Assembly: GCF_050436995.1 (NCBI RefSeq)
Contig: NC_134757.1
Span: 4,848,501-4,912,500, forward strand
DNA from: Anticarsia gemmatalis
Taxonomy: Eukaryota; Arthropoda; Insecta; Lepidoptera; Erebidae
DNA: 64,000 bases
Reading direction: 5' to 3'
Made by a program: the position numbers and the translations under genes. The stretch's first letter is position 1; every line of letters begins with the position of its first letter. This document shows, piece by piece, positions 1-11,079 of this stretch. The notes beneath the pieces were generated by a model. The model saw only the letters and a program-made list of their open reading frames with translations, did not search any database and was not told the DNA's origin.

Positions 1-2830
1 AATTATTGTGTAGACCTTCAAACGCTACTATTAATTATTGAAGCTTCTACTTTATGATACCGCGTAGGCCTTCTGAGTAAAACTAACTTTGAATTATAAA
101 TATTATGTTTGGATTTCTAAACTATTAGATAGCGGTTTATCGCATGATTTTGCCAAGTATCATGTTAAAGTTTACTGCATTACTGTCGTTATATCCCAAC
201 AGAAAACCTGAGAACACTGCCTACTATTCACTGTACGCAAACACAATAAAGGTCATAAGAATAAATCTATAACCTGGCACCTTTACACGGAGCGTTGTGT
301 TTGAATTTCATACAAACAAACATTATGTTCAACAGCTCGGAAAATAAGTATACAAAAGCGAACTTTTTCATAATGTTTTTAACAAATTACTGGTCGCAAC
401 ATGTGGCTCTGTGGACAGTATAAATTGGGGGTTTTAGTGGCTACTTTAATAGCAATAGTTTGTAACCACATCGGCGTAACTACATTTGAAGTTAGACGGG
501 CAGCTAAAAGGCCATTACGAGACGGGTCGTATGAATTATTTGTAGTGGTAGTGGGCACGCGACGCGGTTCGGGTAATCGAGTAAATTATTGTGCTAGCGA
601 TATGCCCCGGCCCCGCTTGTCGCTACGACGCCGGCGACGCGCTACCGAGCGGTACCAAACCTTTTGTCGTTTTTATCATGTACTGTTGACTTGTACATTT
701 GCTTACTTGCGGTGAACTACGATTGTACATTTTATAATCTATATTTTACTGTTCCCATAATAACATAGCTGAGTAAAATAATAATTTTGTGATACGGGTA
801 GAATATTTCTCATATCGAAAAATATTTCATTGATTGTATTGAGATCTAAAAATAAACTTTAATTATATTTTTGTTCATTAGTTCTATTGAACAGTATGTA
901 ATGAAGTCATTGCGGTAACCTTAAATATCCTTGAAATTTCTAACCAATCTATTAAAACGATTTTTAAAACAGTTCCAAGAAAAGAATAACGTAGCGATAA
1001 AAATCGTGTTTCGACATTGTAGTCATCGGAAAGCCATTCCGGTCATAGTATAAAACGGGTAGTAATTAAAGATTTAAGGCGTAAGGCGCCGGCCGGGCTC
1101 CACCCAACAACCAAGCATGCGATGCTTTGTGCTCTATTTAAACAACAAACAAAGAACTACTAGGAAAACTCGAATGTGAACGTGTGCATACGCGTCACTT
1201 GTCAACGTCCCTCGTTACCGAGAAACGTTGTATGGAAAACTACCGACAGTTAACTGTCAGATATAACTATTGGGGTTTCACGGCACTACTACAAGTTCTA
1301 ATAATAATATACAATTGGCAGAGATACTTCTACATACCCACATTAATCGCGGACATTTATTTCATTGTGAAAGTGATGTTTTCTGAATAATTCCTACTTG
1401 AAATTAAATCAATATTTACAATTTATTATCTCAATACCAGCATGTGGTAGACCACAATGCCGACCGCTATAAAAGTCTAAAAACAGTTCCAAATTGTAGC
1501 ACTTGGCATTGTTAATAATCATTCAAATTGAATTATACACCTAATATTTTGAAATAGAACGTTTAAAAGCTTGAACAGTAAGTACTACAAAATAGCGAGT
1601 CTATGAAAGCAAAATGCGATTATAAATCGAGAATTCGTAGTTAAAGTACATATCGCCGACAAGTACGCCGGGTGGCCATGACGCTACCCCATATATCAAA
1701 CTTCACATGAATAGCTAGTACAATGCTACACGTTACGTACATTCCATATACGTGCCTCAAACAAACAATGTGAGTTAGACATTTCTTTTAACTACTATAC
1801 ATTTTTTTGGTAATAAAGCATTATTTTATATGATACGACGCTTACTGCCCGGTTTCTGAGTAAATACAGCGGTAGTTTATCTATTCGTAGCGTTTAAACT
1901 CATATAAAAACACGCTAAAGTTTTAAAATGACTAAATTCTGCATCTCGAAATTCGGTACTTTATGACAGAGTATTGTAATTCAACAAATAACAGATAATA
2001 GTACGCTAATAACCAAACAAGAAAAAGATTTCTTTAATTTTGGACAGATGCCGAGATAGGCTAAAAACATAATTAGGTTCGTCCTACAGACTTGGATAAC
2101 TGGCACAGAAGACTTAAACGCGATGAGGATTATAGCTTGCAGCATCAGCGCAATTTATCAAAAATACTACAACTTATATCGAGTTAGTTAATTCATTCAA
2201 AACTATTGCTTATTATGTACATTTCGACCTCCATAGAATTTGTTGATACAAAATAAAGATCGATCGCGCCGTATAGATTTTTTTCAAATTCGAATTTACG
2301 ATTCTATCACAGAACATACGCTATCTCTAAATAAAGGCCACCGAAAAAACGGCTCAATAAAACCCCAAAATTTACTGCAGAGGCTGTGTAGTGGAAGTTC
2401 ACAGTTTGTTATAGGCTTAATACACGCGAAAGCTTTCTTGAGGTGACTCGACTAAACTAAGTTCGTGTCTAGTTGCGGTTGCCTGAAACTGTAGCTCCGG
2501 GAGTAACTGGGACACTCACCGCTATCCCACTTTTTCTATTTTCAACGTGCTCCAAACAATGATATTGTGAAGATGAAGCTTTACTCTTTACTTACGCCGA
2601 GAACTTGACAGTATATTCTCAAGTTTAACTTTTCACTGCGCTCCAACTATAAGTGTTTCACGAGTAACTCTATAGTCCTGTTGTGTCTTCACCGATTTAT
2701 GCTGAAGCAGTTTATCGTGAAAAATTAAGATGTATTGGTAATCTTTCTTTCATTTTTGGAGGATATCTGTGCCCAGCCTGTCTAACTCAGTTAAATTAAG
2801 CTGGTTACAAATTTTAAGAAGTTAAATATA
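1..2830. other. Non-coding stretch, no convincing gene
   Basis: AT-rich sequence with only short reading frames. One weak secreted-protein-like frame at 401-715 is listed separately. Two places (about 60-180 and 1828-1925) share the words 'ttctgagtaaa', 'agcggt' and 'gtttatc' in the same order and may be decayed copies of one interspersed repeat. Nothing else can be named. Confidence 0.5.
401..715 (+). CDS. Possible small secreted-protein frame or first coding exon, unrecognised
   Basis: A 104-codon frame. The ATG has A at -3. Residues about 9-29 form a hydrophobic stretch (LGVLVATLIAIV core), as in a signal peptide. A basic segment follows (residues 32-38, including AAKR, which could be read as a dibasic cleavage site). 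The second half is arginine-rich and looks like translated GC-rich non-coding DNA, so if real only the first ~50 codons may be coding and a splice donor would be needed. I do not recognise a family. No TATA box or polyadenylation context settles the matter. It could equally be a chance frame. Confidence 0.15.
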   Translation: MWLCGQYKLGVLVATLIAIVCNHIGVTTFEVRRAAKRPLRDGSYELFVVVVGTRRGSGNRVNYCASDMPRPRLSLRRRRRATERYQTFCRFYHVLLTCTFAYLR

Positions 2831-2835
2831 CCAGA

Positions 2836-3101
2836 TAGCTGACCCGCGCAACTTCGTTTGCGTCACATAAGATAGAATGGGTCAAAATTTTCCCCGTTTT
2901 TGTATCATTTTTATTGCTACTCTGCTCCTATTGGTCGCAGGGTGATAATATATAGCCTATAGCCTTCCTCGATAAATGGGCTATCTAACACTGAAATTTT
3001 TTTTCAAATCGGACCAGTAGTTCCTGGGATTAGCGCGTTCAAACAAACAAACAATCAAACAAACAAACAAACTCTTCAGCTTTATAATATTAGTATAGAT
3101 A
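2836..3101 (+). repeat. 3' fragment of an interspersed retroelement
   Basis: The segment runs from 'gctgacccgcgcaacttcg' through 'tatagcctatagccttcctc' to a CAAA-type microsatellite and ends 'cttcagctttataatatt' plus 'agtatagat'. I recall this arrangement as a frequent retroposon (RTE or SINE-like) 3' end in Lepidoptera; this comes from memory and was not searched. It has no reading frame and reads as a 5'-truncated, inactive insertion. Exact ends are uncertain by about 15 bases and no target duplication is clear. Confidence 0.6.
3042..3071 (+). repeat. CAAA microsatellite inside the retroelement tail
   Basis: Seven or so CAAA units with one ATCA interruption. It lies just before the terminal 'actcttcagctttataa' segment of the retroelement fragment and is probably part of that element's tail rather than an independent locus. 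Confidence 0.7.
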
Positions 3102-6100
3102 TGTCCGAAGTGATAAGGCATTTTATGAATAGACTACTAAATACATATATCCCTTACTGAAACCTGCATATTATGTAAAATACACTTCCTTTACTCGTCA
3201 CTCGAGCGGAAAGTTTTACGAACACGTCAAAAGAGTTTAAACGAATTTAATTGAAAGGAAATCAAGCGGAGTAGATTTTGGCCCGTAAGAACCATTTTTG
3301 TTTACACACGTGAAAAGTATTTGAACCTAAAACCTCGGCTGCGACGACACCCAACGAAGTGTGACTAACATAACGGCGCATCCCGGCCCAGAACGACCTA
3401 ACAACACTTTCATTTATGTTACACAACTCTCGGCTATTTGCTTAATAAACGCTCGTTAAATTAACATACCCACGGAATAGAGGTTCTTTGAGACCCACTT
3501 AGGCTCGTTGAGCTTTGACTTTTTGTAACACTTCTATGCTCACGACCAGCTTTTTATTATTTACTAAGCGAAGATTAAAATTGTTCTCGTATGTTTCTCT
3601 CTCATCTAAACTCAATAAAAAATACTTATTTAAACGTATGGTTATTACGACCTCCATCTACTTATCTGAGTATGTGAAGCGTAAAATACTTAGCCCTAAA
3701 ATTTTGTGTCGTGGCAAGTGTACATACAAAGAAACAAGATGAGTTGGAAACAGCCGGTAGAGGCGGGAGACGCAACGCATCCGGGACACAAGCACCGGCG
3801 AGCGGAAGTCGACTCACCGCGACAATCACGCCAACACGCCATCTTGCCGTATTCGCCACAAACCTTTGGCTTTAATGGACTTTCAGGACAACGTTAAAAA
3901 GTATTTACCGAGCCGAGTACTACTTTAATAAGCCGAAGCCGCAAAATGATCATCCCCAAATAAAAGCGCAGATAGAGAGCGACCCCTGATAAACCTGTGC
4001 GCATATCTAAATCGGACTAACAAGAATACATTGCTCTGTTTTTAACAAAGTACCGTTCAGCGGAATATTGGATACGAAAACTGCGTAACACACAATGTTC
4101 TAAGCCAATTAGTTGGTCATTTTTGCAGTGGCACGGCTGTGTTTACGCGGAACCGGCCTAAGCTGGAATAAGCCGGTTATGCCCGGTTCGAATCTAATTA
4201 AAGGACACCGTTTCGTCCAAAATGCTGACAGTTGCCATTTGACGCGTTTTTATTTTACGTTGCCATCCCGATAGATAGGCCGGTTAATTGGTTTGCTTTT
4301 ACAATGGCGTTCTGATATTCTTTTACATCGTATACAAATAATGAAAGGAGCAAAGAGAAAAGAAAAAGTACGAATGAATAATTTGATCAAGTAATGCAGC
4401 AACCGCAGTCGCTCAAAATGAATACAATTGTTTTGTTTTCCCTCGGTAAATTTATTCGTTGTTTAGAATAATGAAACGGGCGTATTTGCTCAAGGAAATC
4501 CATTCTCTAACAATTTAAGACGGAGCCGCCTAATGTGTTGCAATTTTTCGTCTATAATAACAGTATGCAAATTATATACTGGCTCAGTGGGTATGAACAA
4601 AATACGGTTCTGGGTAACCATTTATTAATACTGTTATTAACCAAAATCATTACATAAACACAAGATGATGTAAACGTCGTAAATGTGGAGTGGTGGGATC
4701 GATTCCGCAGCAATATTGTTGCATAAGCGTACTATAATTGTTTGGCATGTGTTCGAGTAGACAGCCAGATACGAACTTGTACATGCAGACGTAGAAAACG
4801 CATTATACTTATCATAATTTCGCTATCGCTTGTAACATGATGTACACAAGGAGGCACGCTCCGGTCGACGTACGACATTAAGTAAAAGAGTTTCGTGAGC
4901 TGTAATTTAGTAGAAAGCATTGAAATATTCGTGTATAATCTGAATAACATGCCGATATGAACAACGGGGGAATACGGAGTAACGTTAGGGTGTATTTTAT
5001 CCAATATTAAACGTTTAGGGAACTGCGAGTGGAATATTTTACGAATTACGCGAGGGCTTTTACAATATTCAATAAGATAATAGATGGAAAGAGTGTCTTC
5101 ATCAAAATAATATATTTGGGAAATTGTTTAATATGTTTATGATTTCGCAATAAGGGCTGGTTCTTGAATATTTAATGATTAACTTCCACGGTATTCTCGA
5201 CCGCGTTTGTATTGCTTTATGTGTTACGTTTAACATTAAAATAAATAACATTTTTTTTAACACTGTTAATCAATCTGTATCCAGCAAGCGTCACTAGCCA
5301 TTCAAGGTTATGTAAAGAGACATTAAAACAGTAATAATACTAAACGTGAGCAGTAACTGCCAATGCACTCTAAATTTTATGGTAGTCCTAGAAAAGTTTA
5401 CAGCTTACGTATGCTCTTAAATAAAGTAAGGATATATGCAAAGGACGTCATAGATGTGTATCCAGTATATCACAATTTAGACTTGGACGTCAAAATGAAA
5501 GTTCTACTAGCGATTTTATTCATGTAATAACTCCATCTGGCCGCACGGATGACATCTCATCTCTACCTACGGCTACACGTTCACTTGATAAGAGAGCCTC
5601 AATATCTGCAAGACCTTCGTAATGTAATTTTTCGCCTCTCCATTTTCTCATGCCCAAAACTTGGAGCTTTATTGAAATATTGGATATCAAGTACGGTAGA
5701 GTTGTTTTTATTATTCAAAAGTTTGCCGAATTCTTGGTCCGGCCGACCAAACTATGTATAAGACACATTGAGTTTATTTTGATTTTTACCCTCAACGAAA
5801 TTGGTTTAGCATAAAAGAAAAAGATAGGGTAATATTGAGTGTGTCACGGAGAACGGAAAATTTGGTCACGCCTCGAGATGTGCGATTTGAAATATTTTTT
5901 ATTTCCCATTCTCGGGATCATAGTGATGGCCATTTACCTATGTTAGAGGTGTTTACGTGACAGCTATACCATTTGCCATTTTATTCGAGAGATTTTTCAT
6001 AAAACTGGAGCCGCAAAAAAGATTGACCAATAATTCAAATCAAATCAAAAATATCCTTGATTTAAATAAGCGTATTTATTGGAAAAAATCTTCTTTAATT

Positions 6101-7721
6101 CATGTTTATCGTAACATGAACACCTAAATGATAATCGCTTTCCTTTACGGGTCCTATTATATGATGATTGTGTTAAATAATCAACACATAGCACTCTTTT
6201 TTGCATTATTAGAATTAAAATATTTTTATTAAGTACTTATGAGTTGACATTATTTTTCTTCTAAATACCTGGAAATCAATGAGATTGTATAAGTGAGTAG
6301 TAAGTATACATTCCAGTCCGAGTAGATTTGCAATAGTATCGATATGCGCATACCTTGCGGCTTGTGACCGCGCGAAACTTGACGCCGTCCGCGCTCGTAT
6401 CGATGTCTTTTCCCATCGCTAAGCTAGCCCTAGACTTGATTTAGTAATCTATACTGGTATAATAAAACTAGATGCTTGCCTACACAATGATTGATTTATA
6501 AAGGAATTAAAAGATGGATGATAAACAGATAATTGAAGATGTATTTTAAAAACATAATATTAATTAAAGATTTTATAGCGGTTCTCTAAGCATAAACTAG
6601 GCCATTTTCTTACTATTTTTAATATCAAGACCCAATACACGTGTAAAATCTAAAACATAGTAAGGTAATCTCACATGTAATATGTAACACAAATGCAAAT
6701 AAACGACCGCCGCACCGAGTTTCTAAGTAAGCGCGTCTCTGGAAATTAGAAGACAAAACATAAACAACAAGTAAGTGGGTAGCAGACGAGACAAATTTCA
6801 CCGCATGCCTCGGAGTAAACCACTCAACTAGTGAAAAATTTTCTTGCTTTTATTTCTAGACGGGTGACACTCGATCGCTTACGGTGCGCGGTGTCACTTC
6901 GCCGCCCGGCTTGATTTATGCGACCAATATGGCCGCCCCTGTCACTCGCCGATATCGAACCGCGCGTATCATCTAACGCAATATACTTGACCAGATTCTA
7001 ATATAAAAAGAAAATTACAAAAGTAAATTGTCTTGCTGAGCTCTCAATTTACCAACCCAATAGATGTGGGTGTTTTATTTACAGAAGTGGAAGGAAATAT
7101 TCAAGCAGAGGCAATCCTGCTTAATCTTGGCATTAGGAGCTATCCCGTAATTCACTCGACTGAATTTTTCAATTCGTTTTCGTGGAAGCCTTATTTTCTT
7201 ACTTTTGATATTACATGAACAGAACACAGATGTAGAGCATGTACGTGACGCAATGTTAATGTTTACGACCTAATTTAAGAAAAACATAAGATTTTTTCTT
7301 ATAGCCCTAACCATATTTTTTATTAAGAATGGTTTGAATTTAACAGTTCGACACAAAGGGATCGTAAAAATATAATATCTCGAGTTGTCCGTAAGCACGA
7401 CAATATGAAGTAGACACCTACAGCGACACCTCAGGCTCGTCGCGTATTGCCGACGCTAAGTAGGTCGAATAATGTGACGGGCTCGCCAGGAGTGCACTCC
7501 GGACCCTTCGGTCGTTTCGAGTGCTCTTCGCCACGATCCTCCATACTAAAATCGCTTGATTTGACATGATTTTAAATGCCGATACGGAAAAACAGGTACC
7601 ACGCCTCTCCACATTTTAAATCTACGAAGAGCGCTATAACTAGAATTACTACGGCTACTCTTCTATAAATAAGGTTAAAAAGCAAATCACGTGTATTGTA
7701 TTTTAGGTGAGGACGGACGTG

Positions 7722-7756
7722 ACGGAGTAGAAAAGTATATCACTTTTCTACTCCGT
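7722..7756. repeat. Perfect 15-bp inverted repeat with 5-nt loop
   Basis: ACGGAGTAGAAAAGT is followed by ATATC and its exact reverse complement. The arms match at all 15 positions. No T-run follows and no gene adjoins it, so it is not a bacterial-style terminator. It may be a foldback remnant or a protein-binding palindrome. Confidence 0.7.
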
Positions 7757-8563
7757 TGAAAAATATTATTAGTATAAATTTTGTACAACTTAAAACTCTA
7801 ACCGTACAACGATTGTTGGTGTTACATACGTATGCATAAATAATATAATATTTTTTCACAAATTATCCACATAAAACAAAAAGCTTAATTGTACAAACAT
7901 AGGCTGTGAAAGGACTTCTTAATAAAATAACACGATATTCACACAGTCGGACGACAGTGGGTGTTAGGGAACAGTGTGTATTAGCCACAAGGGGGAGGCT
8001 GTCACGCCAGTTCGACGTGCGCATCGCTCACGCGCTCTGACGGACCGACTGAATTGAGAAATTGAAACGCGTATCTAATCACAAAAACCTTACCCACTGA
8101 TGTCAACGCGCTGATCGTTTCAAATGTATGTACCCTACCCTCTAATTACGTAGCCATCTAAGGCTCCTAGTCAAAATCAAAGCAGGATTCTGCCTTAATA
8201 ACATTTTAAAGGAACACGTTCCCACTTAGAGCTCACACCCTCTAAATTTAATTGACGCTCTCGTCTAAAACGTCATGCGGTAAGAATGTTAAAATAATTT
8301 CCGCCATTTACGATGTTCCTCTCGATTTCACAGTCACGATTCTCGTAAGGCGAATATTTAGAAAAAGCTTGATAAATTGGACCCGAAATCGATTTATTGC
8401 AAAGTCGCGTTTAAACGAAAATGAAAAATTCGCAAAATCTGGTGGAATCTCATAATAGCCTTTTCATCAATCAATACAATGAATTCGAAACTGACAGGGA
8501 AAGCGTCTATTATTTTCGAATCATAGCATATTTTTTTCGCGATAAATACTTTTTTCCTTCCAG

Positions 8564-8670
8564 TCATCGTAGAAGCTTTGCAGAAATATGTCGGAGGCTT
8601 TCGTCTTTTTCATTGTTCAGCAAATAAGCCTAGTGGGTGGACAAAGGCGGCGTGTCGTGACGACAAGCAC
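8564..8670 (+). other. Candidate internal exon (splice-signal based)
   Basis: A strong acceptor (pyrimidine tract ACTTTTTTCCTTCCAG ending at 8563) is followed 107 bases later by a donor-like GTAAGG at 8671. One of the three frames is open across the whole segment (entering after one base of a codon), giving 35 residues with no recognised motif. An open 107-bp frame is not rare by chance. No neighbouring exon can be identified, so this is only a splice-site hypothesis. Confidence 0.2.
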
Positions 8671-8710
8671 GTAAGGGCCCGCTTCCGCCGCGCCAGCACT
8701 CTCAGGCCGC

Positions 8711-8776
8711 GAGCTCGAGCCACCTCGAGCCTTGAGCCCGAGACTCGAGCCGGCTCGAGTGCCTGTCGAGCCGAGC
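8711..8776. repeat. CTCGAGCC-rich low-complexity tract
   Basis: Four CTCGAG hexamers and several partial copies (TTGAGCCCGAG, GTCGAGCCGAG) lie within 66 bp in an otherwise AT-rich region. It is a degenerate short-period repeat with high CpG content. Confidence 0.7.
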
Positions 8777-10419
8777 GCTGACGAAGCCCACCGAATAGCT
8801 GAGATTATTACGCTATGCAGCGGCTACAAAATAGGATGCTGCGGATTATGCAGTCGTATCGCCCAAATACTTGCTTCTATATTTGCTTTCTATGTATTCA
8901 TGTCGGTATTACCCAAACAACCAAAGCTCGCTTTAATAATAGTATTCATTAATTGATATGAATTTTAGTTACTTGAGCTATTACAAACAGAACTTTGAGA
9001 TATTAATCAGTATTCCAATCGGGATCAGCTATGCAATGGACACAAATAGAGAGCTCGCTTGTAAAATTAGAGTGTGCACATAAAAACAATCCAAATAACT
9101 GTGCAGCTAACGAATTTAAAATTCCTCGTGTTGCGATGGAAATTTAATATTCAATTTGGAGTGAATATAACTGGTGGTGCGACAATCTGGCCGAACAAAA
9201 AGTTCCATTCAATGCTTGTAATTAGACGCCACACAGTCGGAAACAGAACCCGGCTATTCTTATGTGTGCGCTAGAAATTTACTCAATCTTATTATGACGG
9301 TTTTAATCATACAGTTTGTTAAATAACATTTTTGGCAGTTTTGTGCGGGTGCATATTTTAGAATCGTATATTTGAGTCTAAATAGGCATATAGTTCCTTA
9401 TATGTCATCTGTTTGTAGGCACGTGCTGATTAAGTTAATATGTGGCTTTATTTGTCCACCTTTTCGAATCTCTGTTTCTTTTATACGTTTATGGTATTCA
9501 TGTCTACTAGCAACTGTAAATTAATTTTGTATATATAAATAATTATCGTAGTATGCATACAAAAAGCGTAATTACATTTAGTCAAAAACTATTCGAGACG
9601 GAACTGCTAACAAAAAGGCTTTAAAGGACTCGACCCAATAATATGCGATTAAAATTCAAAATGAGTTCTATTTCAAACTTTAGTCCTCGCAGTAAAGTTC
9701 TACTTAATCTACCAGACACTGGCACGTTGTGAATGGAATTCTTTGAGCATGAAAATCCATCTTCTTATGCATTTTTGCATTAACTCACCGACGGCTTTCT
9801 ACTCCATACGCCATTGAAACCGTCGACTTGATACACTTACCTATTCTTCTTCAGTTATTTTCTGAACTGTATTAAACTCTGAATAACATTACACAGTTAT
9901 CTAATATTGAACTCAGTCAATTCGAGACGTTAGAATAGGTTTTCTTCTTATTTAAACATTCTTACAAAACAATTTCAGTCTCAAATTTACTGATAGCATG
10001 ACAATAAGAAATGAGTAAATCGATGAAATAGTAATTCCATTACAGTTTAGCTAGGAAAACAGTTATTCGGAGAATATTTTTCATTTTCATATTCAGTATT
10101 AGTCGTAGCAGGTAGGTACACATGTCGGGACGTGCCGGCCGCGGGAGAAAATAACTCAATTAAGTTTTACATTCAAGAGTTCCACGGACACGGATAAATG
10201 CGGTTATCACAATTATCCCATGTCCGGGGAAACTAACGAGCTACAGCGACACTCTGTAATATGCACCTTTTTTGTAATTATCAAATGATATTATTAGCTT
10301 ATCCAGATTGTGCTGGAAACCCAAACCAAGCAGGATAATTATCTATGTGCCGCACCTCCTCCTTTAATGCTTTTGAGAATTCGAATCTGAAAGTACCTGC
10401 CCTAGACCGTACAGTATGT

Positions 10420-11075
10420 GAGGCTTTGGTCATCTCATCCCACTTGATCTCATCCCGCGGGATGAGTTGTCCTAGTACAATTTTTGAATCGGACAACTCA
10501 TCCCGCTGGTATATTTTACGATTTGTACAGACTTGAAAAAAAGTGGTTCACGCGCATTAGGGCTAATTCTCAGTGTGGCAACCGACTCGCTAGTGTACTA
10601 TTCCTCGTTATGGCCATATAAATATTATTTTATAGAGATTTTATTATAATTCATATTACTAGAACGTACATACATTAAATGTCGTTTTGTAATGATAATT
10701 TTCTTTAGTGATCCGAACAATCCAGCGATTAATAAAGCAACACAATTGTGTTTCTTGTCTTAATAAGCAACGACATTTAATGTACGTTCTATCGATAAAA
10801 AAGTGAGTAATAATATTCATCGGACATTTTTGAATATACAGCTTATGACACAAAAAGAATATTTATTTAACCTCATCTCCTACTGTAATAAACTTAAGAC
10901 CACATTTATAGCAACACTTTTGTTCACGAATGTACAAATATTTCAAATAATACGGTACATTTTTACCTTTTCTTTAAAGCGGGATGAGTTGACTAAAGAA
11001 CAATAATAAAAATATTAATGTGGACAACTTATCCCGCGGGATAAGTTTTAAGCGGGATGAAATGACCAAAGCCTC
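10420..11075. mobile_element. Non-autonomous DNA transposon (MITE), 656 bp, ATGT target duplication
   Basis: The two ends are inverted copies: left begins GAGGCTTTGGTCATCTCATC, and the reverse complement of the right end begins GAGGCTTTGGTCATTTCATC. Similarity extends about 110 bp inward. The element is flanked by ATGT on both sides (10416-10419 and 11076-11079), fitting a 4-bp target-site duplication. Inside each end is a palindrome around CCCGCGGG with further GGGATGAG/CTCATCCC copies, which look like subterminal transposase-binding motifs. There is no transposase; the interior is AT-rich and has its own inverted repeat. The superfamily cannot be assigned from the ends alone. Confidence 0.8.
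10661..10790. repeat. Internal inverted repeat inside the 10.4-kb MITE
   Basis: AGAACGTACA(TACA)TTAAATGTCGTT at 10661-10686 is inverted at 10769-10790 without the 4-base TACA. The ~82-bp spacer has no frame. This may be a nested smaller foldback element, or a slippage duplication of TACA in one arm. Confidence 0.65.
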
Positions 11076-11079
11076 ATGT

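Larger units (their letters stand above)
3102..10415. other. Non-coding stretch with GC-rich islands
   Basis: No convincing gene. GC-rich islands at about 3740-3850, 6340-6420, 6880-6970, 7980-8060 and 8640-8790 interrupt AT-rich DNA. Those at 6340-6420 and 6880-6970 contain ATGGCCGC-type and ATCGATA/GATATCG words and could be regulatory. A short hairpin (7722-7756), a candidate exon (8564-8670) and a CTCGAG-rich tract (8711-8776) are listed separately. Around 6033-6080 'aaatcaaatcaaaaatatcc' resembles the tail of a decayed LINE, but too weakly to call. Confidence 0.45.

Noticed and set aside
4187..4196. B-box-like GGTTCGAATC
   Set aside because: No A box at the right distance and no cloverleaf.
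4580..4705. A-box-like TGGCTCAGTGG and B-box-like GATCGATTC, suggesting a tRNA-derived SINE
   Set aside because: The boxes are over 100 bases apart and no cloverleaf, tail or second copy is visible.
7983..7999. CTCF-like CCACAAGGGGGAGG
   Set aside because: Two departures from the consensus, including the conserved GGC core.
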